Positions 24,689 through 32,924 of a stretch of 43,687 bases of DNA are shown here, piece after piece. This DNA comes from Clostridium sp. CX1 (GTDB taxonomy: Bacteria; Bacillota; Clostridia; Clostridiales; Clostridiaceae): contig NZ_JAODOO010000024.1 of assembly GCF_025398335.1 (NCBI RefSeq), positions 1 to 43,687 of the forward strand, written 5' to 3'. The position numbers and the translations under genes were made by a program. Numbering within the stretch: the stretch's first letter is position 1; the number at the start of each line of letters is the position of its first letter. The notes under the pieces are model-generated. The model made no database searches. It saw nothing but the letters and a program-made list of their open reading frames with translations, and was not told where the DNA came from.

Positions 24689-25889
24689 CTAAATACATAC
24701 ACAGTTTCTTCCTTAGTCCAAAATGAGAGATAAGTGCTATCGTATCAAATAGTATACCAGTTACACAAACTCCAATCCATCCAAAATGTGACCAACTGTA
24801 TGCTCCAAGAATAGATCCAGTAGAGCCTCCTATAAAATAAGAAACCATGAAGACTGTGTTAATCCTATTGCGGGCCTCTGCATTTAATGCAAAGATTCTT
24901 GCTTGGTTTGATACCTGTCCAGCCTGTGTACCGAGATCAAGCAAAATGACTCCAATAATCAGCCCCCATAGTTTGAAACCTAAAAGTAGAAAGCAAACAT
25001 AGGATATTATACAAATAACAATAGCCATACCAAGAGTAAATCTCGGACTCTTTTTATCTGCAACCCTTCCTACTAAAGATGCAGCTAAGGCACCGGTTAC
25101 CCCAACTAATCCAAACAGCCCCGCTGTTTGAGCACCTAAATTATACACAGAGCTTTCCAGTAAAAAAACAAGCGTTGTCCAAAATACACTAAAGGCAGCA
25201 AATAACATTGCTCCTGAAATTGAAGCTTCTCTTAAAATCGGTTCAGTTTTTAAGAGTCCCCATAAAGAACCTAATAATTTTTTATACGCTACCTTTGAGC
25301 TTGGCAGACTTACTGGAAGCAATGCCTTTAAAGCTGCTGCCAAAATCATCATCATGATTGCAGCAATAATATACACTGTTCTCCAACCAAAAGCAGTGCC
25401 TATAATTCCACTGAAGGTACGAGATAATAATATTCCTATAAGCAGTCCACTCATAACATTTCCAATTATCTTCCCTCTCTCACTAGGCAGAGCAAGTTGT
25501 GCTGCAAAAGGAACAATAAGCTGAGGGATAATAGATGTAAAGCCTACAGCAAAAGCAGCAAAGAATAATATACCTATGTTAAATGAAGCAGACATAATTA
25601 TAAGTGCAGCCGCAGCTACAAATAACATAAGTACAATTAAGGATCGCCGTTCTCTTATATCTCCTAAGGGCAGTAAGAACAACATTCCCATTGCATAACC
25701 TATTTGAGTAAGCATTGCTACTACTCCTATATCTGCCTGTGACACGTCAAAGGTTCTAGCAATTTCTGAAAGAAGCGGCTGAGCATAATATATATTAGCT
25801 ACAGTAATTCCGCATGCAGCAGCCATTAATAATACTAAAGAAGGGGTAATTATAAATTCCTCACGTATAACATTACTCTTTGAATTCAA
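24678..25889 (-). CDS. MFS efflux transporter
   Basis: 403-residue, 12-helix major facilitator of the drug/sugar efflux type (DHA1-like, related to YybF and similar proteins). The loop 2-3 motif appears as L-P-L-G-D-I-R-E-R-R. Helix 1 begins A-C-G-I-T-V-A-N-I-Y-Y-A-Q-P-L-L, a sequence typical of this subfamily. Start is TTG at 25887-25889 with GAGAGGAG 8 nt upstream. The substrate is unknown. Its regulator seems to have decayed into the LysR relic at its 3' end. Confidence 0.88.
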   Translation of the reverse strand: MNSKSNVIREEFIITPSLVLLMAAACGITVANIYYAQPLLSEIARTFDVSQADIGVVAMLTQIGYAMGMLFLLPLGDIRERRSLIVLMLFVAAAALIIMSASFNIGILFFAAFAVGFTSIIPQLIVPFAAQLALPSERGKIIGNVMSGLLIGILLSRTFSGIIGTAFGWRTVYIIAAIMMMILAAALKALLPVSLPSSKVAYKKLLGSLWGLLKTEPILREASISGAMLFAAFSVFWTTLVFLLESSVYNLGAQTAGLFGLVGVTGALAASLVGRVADKKSPRFTLGMAIVICIISYVCFLLLGFKLWGLIIGVILLDLGTQAGQVSNQARIFALNAEARNRINTVFMVSYFIGGSTGSILGAYSWSHFGWIGVCVTGILFDTIALISHFGLRKKLCMYLGKN

Positions 25890-25910
25890 TCTTTATTCTC
25901 CTCTCATCAA

Positions 25911-25973
25911 ATGCCACCTACATAACCAAGGGCGAAAATGTATCTTGACCTTTGTTATATAGATGGCACCTAC
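25911..25973 (-). promoter_or_regulatory. Repeat-rich control region before the MFS gene
   Basis: Two direct repeats ATGCCACCTAC (25911-25921) and ATGGCACCTAC (25963-25973) frame an inverted repeat ATAACCAAGG / CCTTTGTTAT (25922-25931 and 25949-25958, one mismatch). The layout looks like an operator, possibly for the lost LysR protein. Confidence 0.5.
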
Positions 25974-26063
25974 TCTTTTCCCACATCTTATTCTAAAATT
26001 ACATACCTTTTTAGTCAACAATAGACTGAAAACTTACTGCAAATATATTTATACCTTATAGGT

Positions 26064-27005
26064 TTAACTACTTCTTTTCCTCTCCACAATATATTTTTCC
26101 GCTGCTAAAGCTGCAATAGTTCCATCAGAAACAGCAGTTGTTATCTGTCTAAACACTTTCTCTCTAACATCGCCAGCTGCATATACTCCTTTTATGTTAG
26201 TTTGCATATTTTCGTCAGCAATAATGTATCCTCCTGCTGTAAGTTTTAAATACTCTTTAAACAACTCTGTTTTCGGCTCAGTACCTATATATCCAAAAAC
26301 CGCACTTACAGCTATCTCTTTTTCTTCTCCAGTTTGTGTGTTTTTTACAAAGGCCTTTTCTACAAATTGCTCACCATCAACATTAACTAAATCCCAATTA
26401 TACATAACCTCAACTTTAGGATGATTTAAAACTTCATCAATGGTTGATTTTTCCCCCTTAAAAAAGTCTTTTCTTCTTATCATTATGACCTTTGAGGCAA
26501 ACTTTGTAAGGAATAAAGCTTCTTCTAGAGCTGAATTCCCACCACCAACAACAGCAACTACACTTCCTTCATATATTGCACCATCACAGACAGCACAATA
26601 GTGAACACCTTTACTTGAGAACTTTTCCTCGTTAGGAATAGGGAGTTTCTTTGGCGTAGCACCGGTAGAAATAATTAATACCTTTGGTTTATATGTATAT
26701 TTTTTTGTTTCTACTACTTTTTCGTCATCACTTAAGGTAACGTTAGTAATTTGACTGAATTTTTCCATACTAGCCCCTAATTCCTTAGCCTGTTCTGCCA
26801 TTAAGTCTGATAATTCATCGCCTTTCACAGTCTTAAATCCAGGATAATTTTCTATGGTAAAGCTAGTTCTAACCTGGCCTCCTAACATCTGACTTTCAAG
26901 TAAAACCATATTCATTTTTGCTCTTGCGGCGTATATTGCAGCAGTAAGACCAGCTGGTCCTCCTCCTATTATCATTAAGTCTAATTCCTTTATTTCTTTG
27001 GTCAT
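26064..27005 (-). CDS. trxB: Thioredoxin reductase
   Basis: 313-residue flavoprotein of low-molecular-weight thioredoxin reductase type. FAD motif G-G-G-P-A-G-L-T-A-A (about 13-22), redox-active C-A-V-C-D at about 137-141, NADPH motif G-G-G-N-S-A-L-E-E-A, and the second FAD motif Y-A-A-G-D-V-R. AAGGAGAAG precedes the ATG. It lies 151 nt downstream of the UGA-containing glutaredoxin-like gene, separated by a partial terminator, so the two are probably functionally linked. The redox site itself is cysteine-only. Confidence 0.94.
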   Translation of the reverse strand: MTKEIKELDLMIIGGGPAGLTAAIYAARAKMNMVLLESQMLGGQVRTSFTIENYPGFKTVKGDELSDLMAEQAKELGASMEKFSQITNVTLSDDEKVVETKKYTYKPKVLIISTGATPKKLPIPNEEKFSSKGVHYCAVCDGAIYEGSVVAVVGGGNSALEEALFLTKFASKVIMIRRKDFFKGEKSTIDEVLNHPKVEVMYNWDLVNVDGEQFVEKAFVKNTQTGEEKEIAVSAVFGYIGTEPKTELFKEYLKLTAGGYIIADENMQTNIKGVYAAGDVREKVFRQITTAVSDGTIAALAAEKYIVERKRSS

Positions 27006-27097
27006 TTTCTCTTCTCCTTATTTTTCAATTATACTTTCTAACTAAATTCTTTATGAACATAATATTAGATTTTTTAACTTTGATTTTTGCTAAAATA

Positions 27098-27143
27098 AGG
27101 ACTGAGACTAGCTTTATATAAAATTCAATCTAGTACCAGTCCT
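27098..27143 (-). terminator. Hairpin after the glutaredoxin-like gene
   Basis: AGGACTG / CAGTCCT and ACTAG / CTAGT form one stem with a small internal bulge (27098-27111 with 27130-27143). The tail on the minus strand is TTATTTTAGC, so it may stop only part of transcription before trxB. Confidence 0.55.
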
Positions 27144-27156
27144 AAAATTTATCAAC

Positions 27157-27387
27157 TTATAAACCTAGTAGATCCTCCAGTTTATTTTGATCAAAACCAA
27201 TAACAATATCCCCATTGATGTCTATCACAGGTACTCCCCTCTGGCCAGACTTATTAATCATCTCCATAGCCGCCTCTGGATCCTCACTAACATTCTTTTC
27301 TTCAAAGGAAACGTCATTGGACTTTAGGTAATCCTTTACCACTGTACACCATGGTCAAGTTTTTGTTGTATAAACTATAACATTCAT
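27157..27387 (-). CDS. Glutaredoxin-like protein with in-frame UGA (selenocysteine candidate)
   Basis: A 76-residue YruB-type glutaredoxin. ATG at 27385-27387 follows AGGAGGAG by 6 nt and gives M-N-V-I-V-Y-T-T-K-T, then UGA (27355-27357, codon 11), then P-W-C-T-V-V-K-D-Y-L to the normal end D-L-L-G-L. Relatives have C-P-W-C here, so the UGA stands exactly for the catalytic first cysteine. The cis-proline V-P-V-I-D-I and F-D-Q segments are intact. A GGTAA-AGGA-TTACC hairpin lies 14 nt past the UGA. Selenocysteine is the best explanation; a nonsense mutation is the alternative. Standard gene calling would keep only codons after the UGA (start at 27342) and lose the active site. Confidence 0.8.
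27327..27340 (-). other. SECIS-like hairpin in the glutaredoxin-like gene
   Basis: On the minus strand a perfect 5-bp stem GGTAA / TTACC closes the 4-nt loop AGGA. The loop begins 20 nt after the UGA and has G in its second position. Bacterial SECIS elements have the apical loop about 16-37 nt after UGA with a G among the first loop bases. Confidence 0.5.
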
Positions 27388-27723
27388 TTTATTCTCCTCC
27401 TATATATCGGAATTATTTATAGTTATAATTTGCTAAAGCCACATTTTTATACTCTTATTATCTATTTACTTAAATAGGCAATGATTTCTTTTATCCACTA
27501 AGTTTTCGGGTAACTTAGAACCTATAATATATGCTTATAATTCAATAATAACCTCTATAATGATATGAATTTATAAAAAAATCTCTATAAAGATATGAAT
27601 ATATTAAACTCTCTGCTAATATATATAAATATAACGTCATTTGCTTATAAAACACACCACTTACCAAGAAAAAGGTGATATGTTTTGCTCTAAAACATAC
27701 CACCTTTTGTATTAATAAAAAGC
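27388..27723. other. Intergenic region between glutaredoxin-like and copZ genes
   Basis: 336 nt with no gene seen. It contains the copZ terminator (27670-27708) and two imperfect 21-bp direct repeats CTCTATAA-GATATGAAT-TA at 27553-27573 and 27583-27603, 30 bp apart, matching at 19 of 21 positions. These may bind a regulator of the glutaredoxin-like gene. Confidence 0.5.
27670..27708 (-). terminator. Terminator of the csoR-copA-copZ operon
   Basis: A 17-bp stem with one mismatch (27670-27686 with 27692-27708), a 5-nt loop and CTTTTTCTT on the minus strand, 15 nt after the copZ gene. Confidence 0.88.
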
Positions 27724-27933
27724 TTATTCAACGCTTACTACTTCATATCCAGCATCTTCGATTGCAGCTTTTATAGTTTCATCACTAAGCTCTCCACTAG
27801 CTTCAACTACTGCAGTCTTTGATTCTAAATCAACTGTCACACTAGTTACCCCATTAAGCTCTTCTAAAGCATTTTTAACATGATTAACACAATGTCCACA
27901 ACTCATTCCTTCAACTATTATCTTCTTTTTCAT
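27724..27933 (-). CDS. copZ: Copper chaperone (HMA domain)
   Basis: 69-residue ferredoxin-like HMA protein with G-M-S-C-G-H-C-V (Cys at 11 and 14), the CopZ form of the metal site. It binds Cu(I) and hands it to CopA or CsoR. It lies 127 nt after copA in the same direction and closes the operon. AAAGGGGAA stands before the ATG. In contrast to CopA's second domain, its site has two ordinary cysteines. Confidence 0.92.
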   Translation of the reverse strand: MKKKIIVEGMSCGHCVNHVKNALEELNGVTSVTVDLESKTAVVEASGELSDETIKAAIEDAGYEVVSVE

Positions 27934-28060
27934 TTTAATTTCCCCTTTCTTGATGAAATTTTATATAATTTATATAGATAAACAACTATAAATCTTAGTT
28001 TTTAACAGAGATTTATGAAGTTTTTCATATCATTTTATAAAAACCTTAAAGTCCCTTATC

Positions 28061-30511
28061 CTATACTGTAGGAGTAAAACCTTTTAATCTTAATGCATTT
28101 GTAAGTACAGACACAGAACTTAGACTCATAGCAAGAGCTGCTATCATTGGATTTAGCAGTGGACCTCCAAAGATATATAAGATACCCATAGCTACTGGTA
28201 TTCCTAATGTATTATATCCAAATGCCCAGAATAAATTTTGCTTTATATTGGTTATAGTTTTCTTGCTTAAGTCTATTGCTGTAACAACATCCTTCAAATC
28301 ACTTCTCATAAGAACTATATCTGCAGACTCCATAGCAACGTCTGTTCCAGACCCTATGGCTATACCTACATCAGCTTGAGCTAGAGCCGGTGCATCATTT
28401 ATACCGTCCCCAACCATGGCAACTTTTTTATTTTCAGCTTGAAGTTTTTTAACCTCATTTGCTTTATCCTGTGGTAAAACCTCTGCAAGTATCCTATCAA
28501 TTCCCACTTGCTTTGCTATAGCCTCAGCAGTTTTCTTGTTGTCTCCAGTTATCATAGCAACTTCTATTCCCATTGAATGAAGCTTTTCTATGGCCTTTTT
28601 ACTATTTTCTTTCACTGTATCAGCTACTGCAACTATACCAATTAACTTATTTTCAAGTGCTACATACATTGGCGTCTTACCTTCTGCTGCTAATTTATTT
28701 GATGTGTTCTCTAAATTTTCTAAAGAAATATTACTTTCAACCATAAGCTTTCTGTTTCCCAAAAGCACTTTTTTGTTATCTATAGTAACTTCTATTCCAT
28801 GACCTGGTATTGCCTTAAATAAATCTATCTTCTTAAACTCTAATCCTCTTTCTTCCGCTCCTTTTACTATAGCTTCTCCAAGAGGATGCTCTGAACCCTT
28901 TTCCGCAGATGCTGCTAGTTGAAGCAAGTAGTCTTCTGTTATATCTGATGTAGTTACAATATCTGTAACCTTTGGCTTACCCTCTGTTATCGTCCCTGTC
29001 TTGTCAAATACTATAGTTTGTATTCTATGAGCCGTTTCAAGGGCAGTACCACTCTTTATAAGCACACCATATTCAGCACCTTTCCCAGTGCCCACCATTA
29101 TAGCTGTCGGTGTAGCAAGTCCAAGAGAACATGGGCAAGCTATTACAAGAACAGATATAAATATTGTAAGAGCAAATACTGCTGACTCACCATATAAAAG
29201 CCAACCTACTGAAGAGACTAATGCTAATATAATTACCACAGGAACAAAATAACCAGATATTACGTCTGCAAGTTTTGCTATTGGAGCTTTAGAGCCCTGA
29301 GCTTCTTCTACTAATTTAACAATTTGAGCTAATGCTGTATCCTTACCAACTCTCGTTGCCTTATATCTTATAGAACCATTTTTGTTTATACTAGCTCCTA
29401 TAACCTTATCTCCAACAGTTTTTTCCACCGGTATGCTTTCACCAGTTAGCATTGATTCATCTACAGAGGTAACTCCCTCTACTACTTCCCCATCTACAGG
29501 AACTTTTTCACCTGGTTTTACTAGTACTATGTCTCCAACTTCTACTTCCTCTATAGGAATTTCTTCTTCTTTTCCATTTCTAATTATAATGGCAGTTTTA
29601 GGTGCAAGTCCCATTAGCTTTTTTATAGCCTCAGAAGTTTTTCCTTTAGCTACTGATTCTAGGTATTTACCTAAAGTTATTAATGTAAGTATCACACCTG
29701 CAGATTCAAAGTACAAATGATATTCATAATTTCCTGAAAGTATTTGTACTACTGAAAAAACACTGTATAAAACTGCTGCTGTAGAACCTATTGCTATAAG
29801 TGAATCCATATTAGGGCTTCCTTTAAATAAAGTTTTAAAGCCTATGGTGAAATACTTTTTACCAGCAACTACAATAGGTATTGATAGTATGAGCTGTATA
29901 ACTGCATATACCTCCTGGTGCATCATGGGATCAATAGCTGGTGGCAGCATATAATTAAACCATTCTAGAATCATTGGTCCCATAGCAATTATAAGAAGTG
30001 GAACTCCAAATACTGCCGAAATTATAAACCTGTTCCATAAACTCTTTATTTCCTGCTCTTTTTTATCCTTATCCTCATCTACAGTAATTTCTTCTTCTAA
30101 AGCCTTATAACCTGCTTTTTCTATTGCCTTTTTAATATCGGATATTCTAACCTTTGAAGCATCAAAGCTTACAGTTAACTTCTCTGACGCAAAATTTACT
30201 GTTGCCTCATATACTCCTTCTAATTTTCCTACTGCCTTCTCGACAGTTTTAACACAGGCTGCTCAGGTCATTCCCTCTACTTTTAAAGTTTTTGTGATAG
30301 CTTCAACTAAAGCCTTATAGCCAGCCTTCTCCACAGCCTTTTGTATATCTGAAAGTGATAACTTTGAGTCATCATAATTTACAGTTAACTTTTCTGTAGC
30401 AAAATTCACATTTGCTTCAGTAACTCCGTCCAATTTTTTTGAAGCTCTTTCTACTGCCTTGGCACAAGCTGCACAGGTCATGCCTTCTATCTTTAAGGTT
30501 TTACTTGACAT
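28061..30511 (-). CDS. copA: Copper-exporting P1B ATPase with in-frame UGA (selenocysteine candidate)
   Basis: 816-residue CopA read through one UGA. HMA domain 1 has C13-A-A-C16. HMA domain 2 has U83-A-A-C86, the UGA being at 30263-30265; relatives have cysteine. All 93 codons between the UGA and the next Met are open and encode the rest of HMA2 and the first helix region. Further on: C459-P-C461, D503-[16 protein letters not shown], and helix residues Y-N and M-S-L-S-S typical of Cu(I) pumps. A hairpin with its loop 21 nt after the UGA is present. Without readthrough the cell would make an 82-residue fragment and perhaps a truncated pump. csoR lies 18 nt upstream, copZ downstream. Confidence 0.85.
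30231..30247 (-). other. SECIS-like hairpin in copA
   Basis: On the minus strand ACTGTC pairs with GGCAGT (one U-G pair) around the loop GAGAA, which begins with G 22 nt after the UGA. The corresponding bases of HMA domain 1, which has a Cys codon, do not form this hairpin. Confidence 0.5.
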
Positions 30512-30529
30512 TACTTTCCCTCCTTCATG

Positions 30530-30796
30530 CTAATCTTTCATAAGCTTAGAAAGTAAATCCATTATCTCATCTACTTTCTCCTCTCCACTATTATGAATAA
30601 AAGCGTCTTTTACGCAGTGATTAAGATGTTGCTTTAATATAAGCATATTAGCTTTCTTTAAAAGAGACTGCGCTGCGATTATTTGATTGGATATATCCAT
30701 ACAGTATCTTCCATCTTCTATCATTTTAATTATGCCTTCAATTTGACCCTTTGAAGTTTTTAGGGATTGAAGTGCTTTTTTTCTTTCTTCGTTCAT
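30530..30796 (-). CDS. csoR: Copper-sensing repressor
   Basis: 88-residue all-helical DUF156 protein. C32, H57 and C61 have the same spacing (25 and 4) as the Cu(I) ligands Cys-His-Cys of Mycobacterium CsoR, so this is a copper sensor and not a formaldehyde or persulfide sensor. Cu(I) binding releases DNA. GGAGG lies before the ATG and overlaps the edge of its own operator. First gene of csoR-copA-copZ. Confidence 0.93.
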   Translation of the reverse strand: MNEERKKALQSLKTSKGQIEGIIKMIEDGRYCMDISNQIIAAQSLLKKANMLILKQHLNHCVKDAFIHNSGEEKVDEIMDLLSKLMKD

Positions 30797-30808
30797 TTTA
30801 TACCTCCT

Positions 30809-30836
30809 CCCCCCTGGGGGGTGTTATGTAATTATA
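30809..30836 (-). promoter_or_regulatory. CsoR operator and -10 of the copper operon
   Basis: CCCCCC-T-GGGGGG (30809-30821), a perfect inverted repeat in very AT-rich DNA, lies between the -10 TATAAT (minus, 30831-30836) and the csoR ribosome binding site. It has the G/C-run dyad form of CsoR operators. Confidence 0.75.
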
Positions 30837-30969
30837 ATACTACTGTTCTAAAAATATTGCAAGTGTATTTTTTGATTTTATTTTTTCATAAAATTAAACT
30901 CCCTATACAGCCTTTATAACTATATTACCTAATAATTATGAAGAAATTATAAAGAAAACATCATAAAAG

Positions 30970-31006
30970 TAGACTATGTTACCTTATAATTAAATAACAT
31001 AGTCTA
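30970..31006 (-). terminator. Terminator of the phosphodiesterase gene
   Basis: A perfect 12-bp stem TAGACTATGTTA / TAACATAGTCTA (30970-30981 with 30995-31006), then CTTTTATG on the minus strand. Confidence 0.7.
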
Positions 31007-31018
31007 TTTATCATCTTT

Positions 31019-31564
31019 TTATTCTAAATTAATTTCTTTAAATATATTTCCATTCAAATCCTTTATTTTAAATACATTTTCTTCTAAAATACCATAGGAA
31101 TTAGGATTATCCTCTTTTGGAAAAGTGATTGAACCTGGGTTTATTATAAATATATTTTCATTTTTCTCAGCTTTAGGTATATGAGTATGTCCGTAAATAA
31201 ACACATCCCCATCTCTTAATTTAGGCAGGTTGTTTTCATTGTAAATATGTCCGTGAGTTAGAAACAATCTCTTACCTTCATAAAGTACCATAGAGTATGT
31301 TGCCATCATAGGGAACTTAATTACCATTTCATCAACTTCACTATCACAATTTCCTCTAACAGCTATAATTTTATCTGAGAACTCATTAAGTAACTCCGCT
31401 ACCTCTTTTGGATTGTATTCTATGGGCAATGGATTTCTCGCTCCATGGTACAATTCATCACCTAAGATAACTATATAGTCAGCATTTTCTTCTTGGAATT
31501 TCTCTATTGCCTTTTTAGCGTAGTAAATAGATCCATGTATATCTGACACAAAAAAAATCTTCAT
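31019..31564 (-). CDS. yfcE: YfcE-type metallophosphodiesterase
   Basis: 181-residue calcineurin-like phosphoesterase. Motifs: S-D-I-H-G (residues 7-11), L-G-D-E, R-G-N-C-D, T-H-G-H and Y-G-H-T-H, the five two-metal blocks of the YfcE/MJ0936 family. These enzymes hydrolyse phosphodiesters such as bis-pNPP in vitro; the cellular substrate is not settled. AAGGAGG precedes the ATG. Monocistronic. Confidence 0.92.
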   Translation of the reverse strand: MKIFFVSDIHGSIYYAKKAIEKFQEENADYIVILGDELYHGARNPLPIEYNPKEVAELLNEFSDKIIAVRGNCDSEVDEMVIKFPMMATYSMVLYEGKRLFLTHGHIYNENNLPKLRDGDVFIYGHTHIPKAEKNENIFIINPGSITFPKEDNPNSYGILEENVFKIKDLNGNIFKEINLE

Positions 31565-31668
31565 CTTAAAAAATTCCTCCTTAAAATCTTTTGTTACTAA
31601 TAGTTTAACATTTTTTCAATTTTAAACTAGGGTAAATTAAGTTTTAACTTATAATGTCCACAATAAAA

Positions 31669-31693
31669 GACTCGTTACAAAAGTATACGAGTC
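31669..31693 (-). terminator. Terminator of the chemoreceptor-like gene
   Basis: GACTCGT / ACGAGTC 7-bp stem (31669-31675 with 31687-31693), with TTTTATTG following on the minus strand, 36 nt after the stop codon. Confidence 0.65.
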
Positions 31694-31729
31694 CATGTTA
31701 TTAATAGAATTTACTAAAACTAAAGTTTA

Positions 31730-32770
31730 TTAAGAGTCTGCTAACTTTCCCAGTTCATCTGACAAAACAACAAGCTGCTGCAAACTATTGTTTGTTTCCT
31801 CAATAGCCAATCTCTGCTGTTCCGTAGTTTCTAATGTAGAATTTGATGATTCAATAGTTTTGTCTAATGATTGATGTATTTTGTTAGTAAGTTCCGATAT
31901 TGTTAAAACGGTTTCTTTTGAGTTTTGAGATAACTTTCTTATTTCTGTGGCAACTACACTAAACCCTCTGCCTGCATCGCCTGCTCTTGCTGCTTCTATA
32001 GCAGCATTTAAACCAAGCATATTAGTTTTATCTGCTATTCGCTTTATGGAATCTAATATTGTATTTATATCCATGGAAATATCCTTAACTAGATTTATCT
32101 CTCTGCTTAACATATGCTGGTTATTAGTAACTTCTACAGAAGAACTTGTTAATTCCTCCATCGCAGCTGATATCTGGTTAAAGTTCTCAGAAAGAGTATG
32201 TGACATTGATTTAAGCTTGTATTGTTCATATCCAATCTTTGATAGTGCATTTGAAACGATGAATAATACCTCAGCAGCAGCTTTCACATTTTTTTCAGTA
32301 GTTATTTTAACTTTTTTAACTGCATTGACATACACATCTGCACTAACTCCTATTTCCCCTGCAGTTTTTATGTATTCCTCTTCTATAGGATTCTCCGTTA
32401 AAATTTGCCCGCCTAAGATAGTTCCTATCTGCTTTCCATCAATAAGAATTGGTGCAGCAAAATCAATTAACCCTGCATGACATTTATACACATAAGGCCT
32501 TCCTGTTTTTGCAGCCTCCTCTCCACCTCTCCTATGAGATTCAGCACATCTGCTAACCCCTTTATTAGTAGATTGGGTAAAATCCATACAAAAGCTTGTA
32601 TAAGAGCTTGGCTTAGTTACCGGTTTTCCATTAATATCTACAGTTACACTAGCAATATTCATACTCTCAGCAAAATTATCTTGAAATTTTTGTAGTAAAT
32701 CAATATCTATAAGATCTTTTATTTGTAGTGTACTTATGTCAAATTTATTAACAACTGTTTCTTTTATCAT
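31730..32770 (-). CDS. Soluble PocR-domain methyl-accepting chemotaxis protein
   Basis: 346 residues without membrane helices. Residues about 12-180 form a PocR ligand-binding domain with its cysteines (S-F-C-M-D-F, R-C-A-E-S-H-R and Y-K-C-H-A-G-L), which may bind a metal or small ligand. Residues about 190-340 are a short MCP signalling coiled coil with the tip [20 protein letters not shown]. The frame starts at 32785, but ATG 32768-32770 is 8 nt after GGGGG. A cytoplasmic receptor for a metabolite; no other chemotaxis genes are nearby. Confidence 0.88.
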   Translation of the reverse strand: MIKETVVNKFDISTLQIKDLIDIDLLQKFQDNFAESMNIASVTVDINGKPVTKPSSYTSFCMDFTQSTNKGVSRCAESHRRGGEEAAKTGRPYVYKCHAGLIDFAAPILIDGKQIGTILGGQILTENPIEEEYIKTAGEIGVSADVYVNAVKKVKITTEKNVKAAAEVLFIVSNALSKIGYEQYKLKSMSHTLSENFNQISAAMEELTSSSVEVTNNQHMLSREINLVKDISMDINTILDSIKRIADKTNMLGLNAAIEAARAGDAGRGFSVVATEIRKLSQNSKETVLTISELTNKIHQSLDKTIESSNSTLETTEQQRLAIEETNNSLQQLVVLSDELGKLADS

Positions 32771-32924
32771 TTGCATATCCCCCATTATTTAAATATTTCT
32801 ATAACTTGAAAAATATGTTACTGTAACAATATGGTTGTTGATGCACAAAGTTCTTCTTTTATTGAGTAAATTATAACAGATTTTAATAAATTATTAAATA
32901 CCTTAGTTGATACTGAGCTATTTC

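Noticed and set aside
27601-27660. CRISPR-like repeats in AT-rich spacers
   Set aside because: Only two imperfect units, no regular spacers and no cas genes anywhere in the window.
30263-30511. 82-residue single HMA protein as a separate gene
   Set aside because: The frame continues in phase after the UGA through a complete second HMA domain into CopA, and the Met at 29983 has no ribosome binding site.
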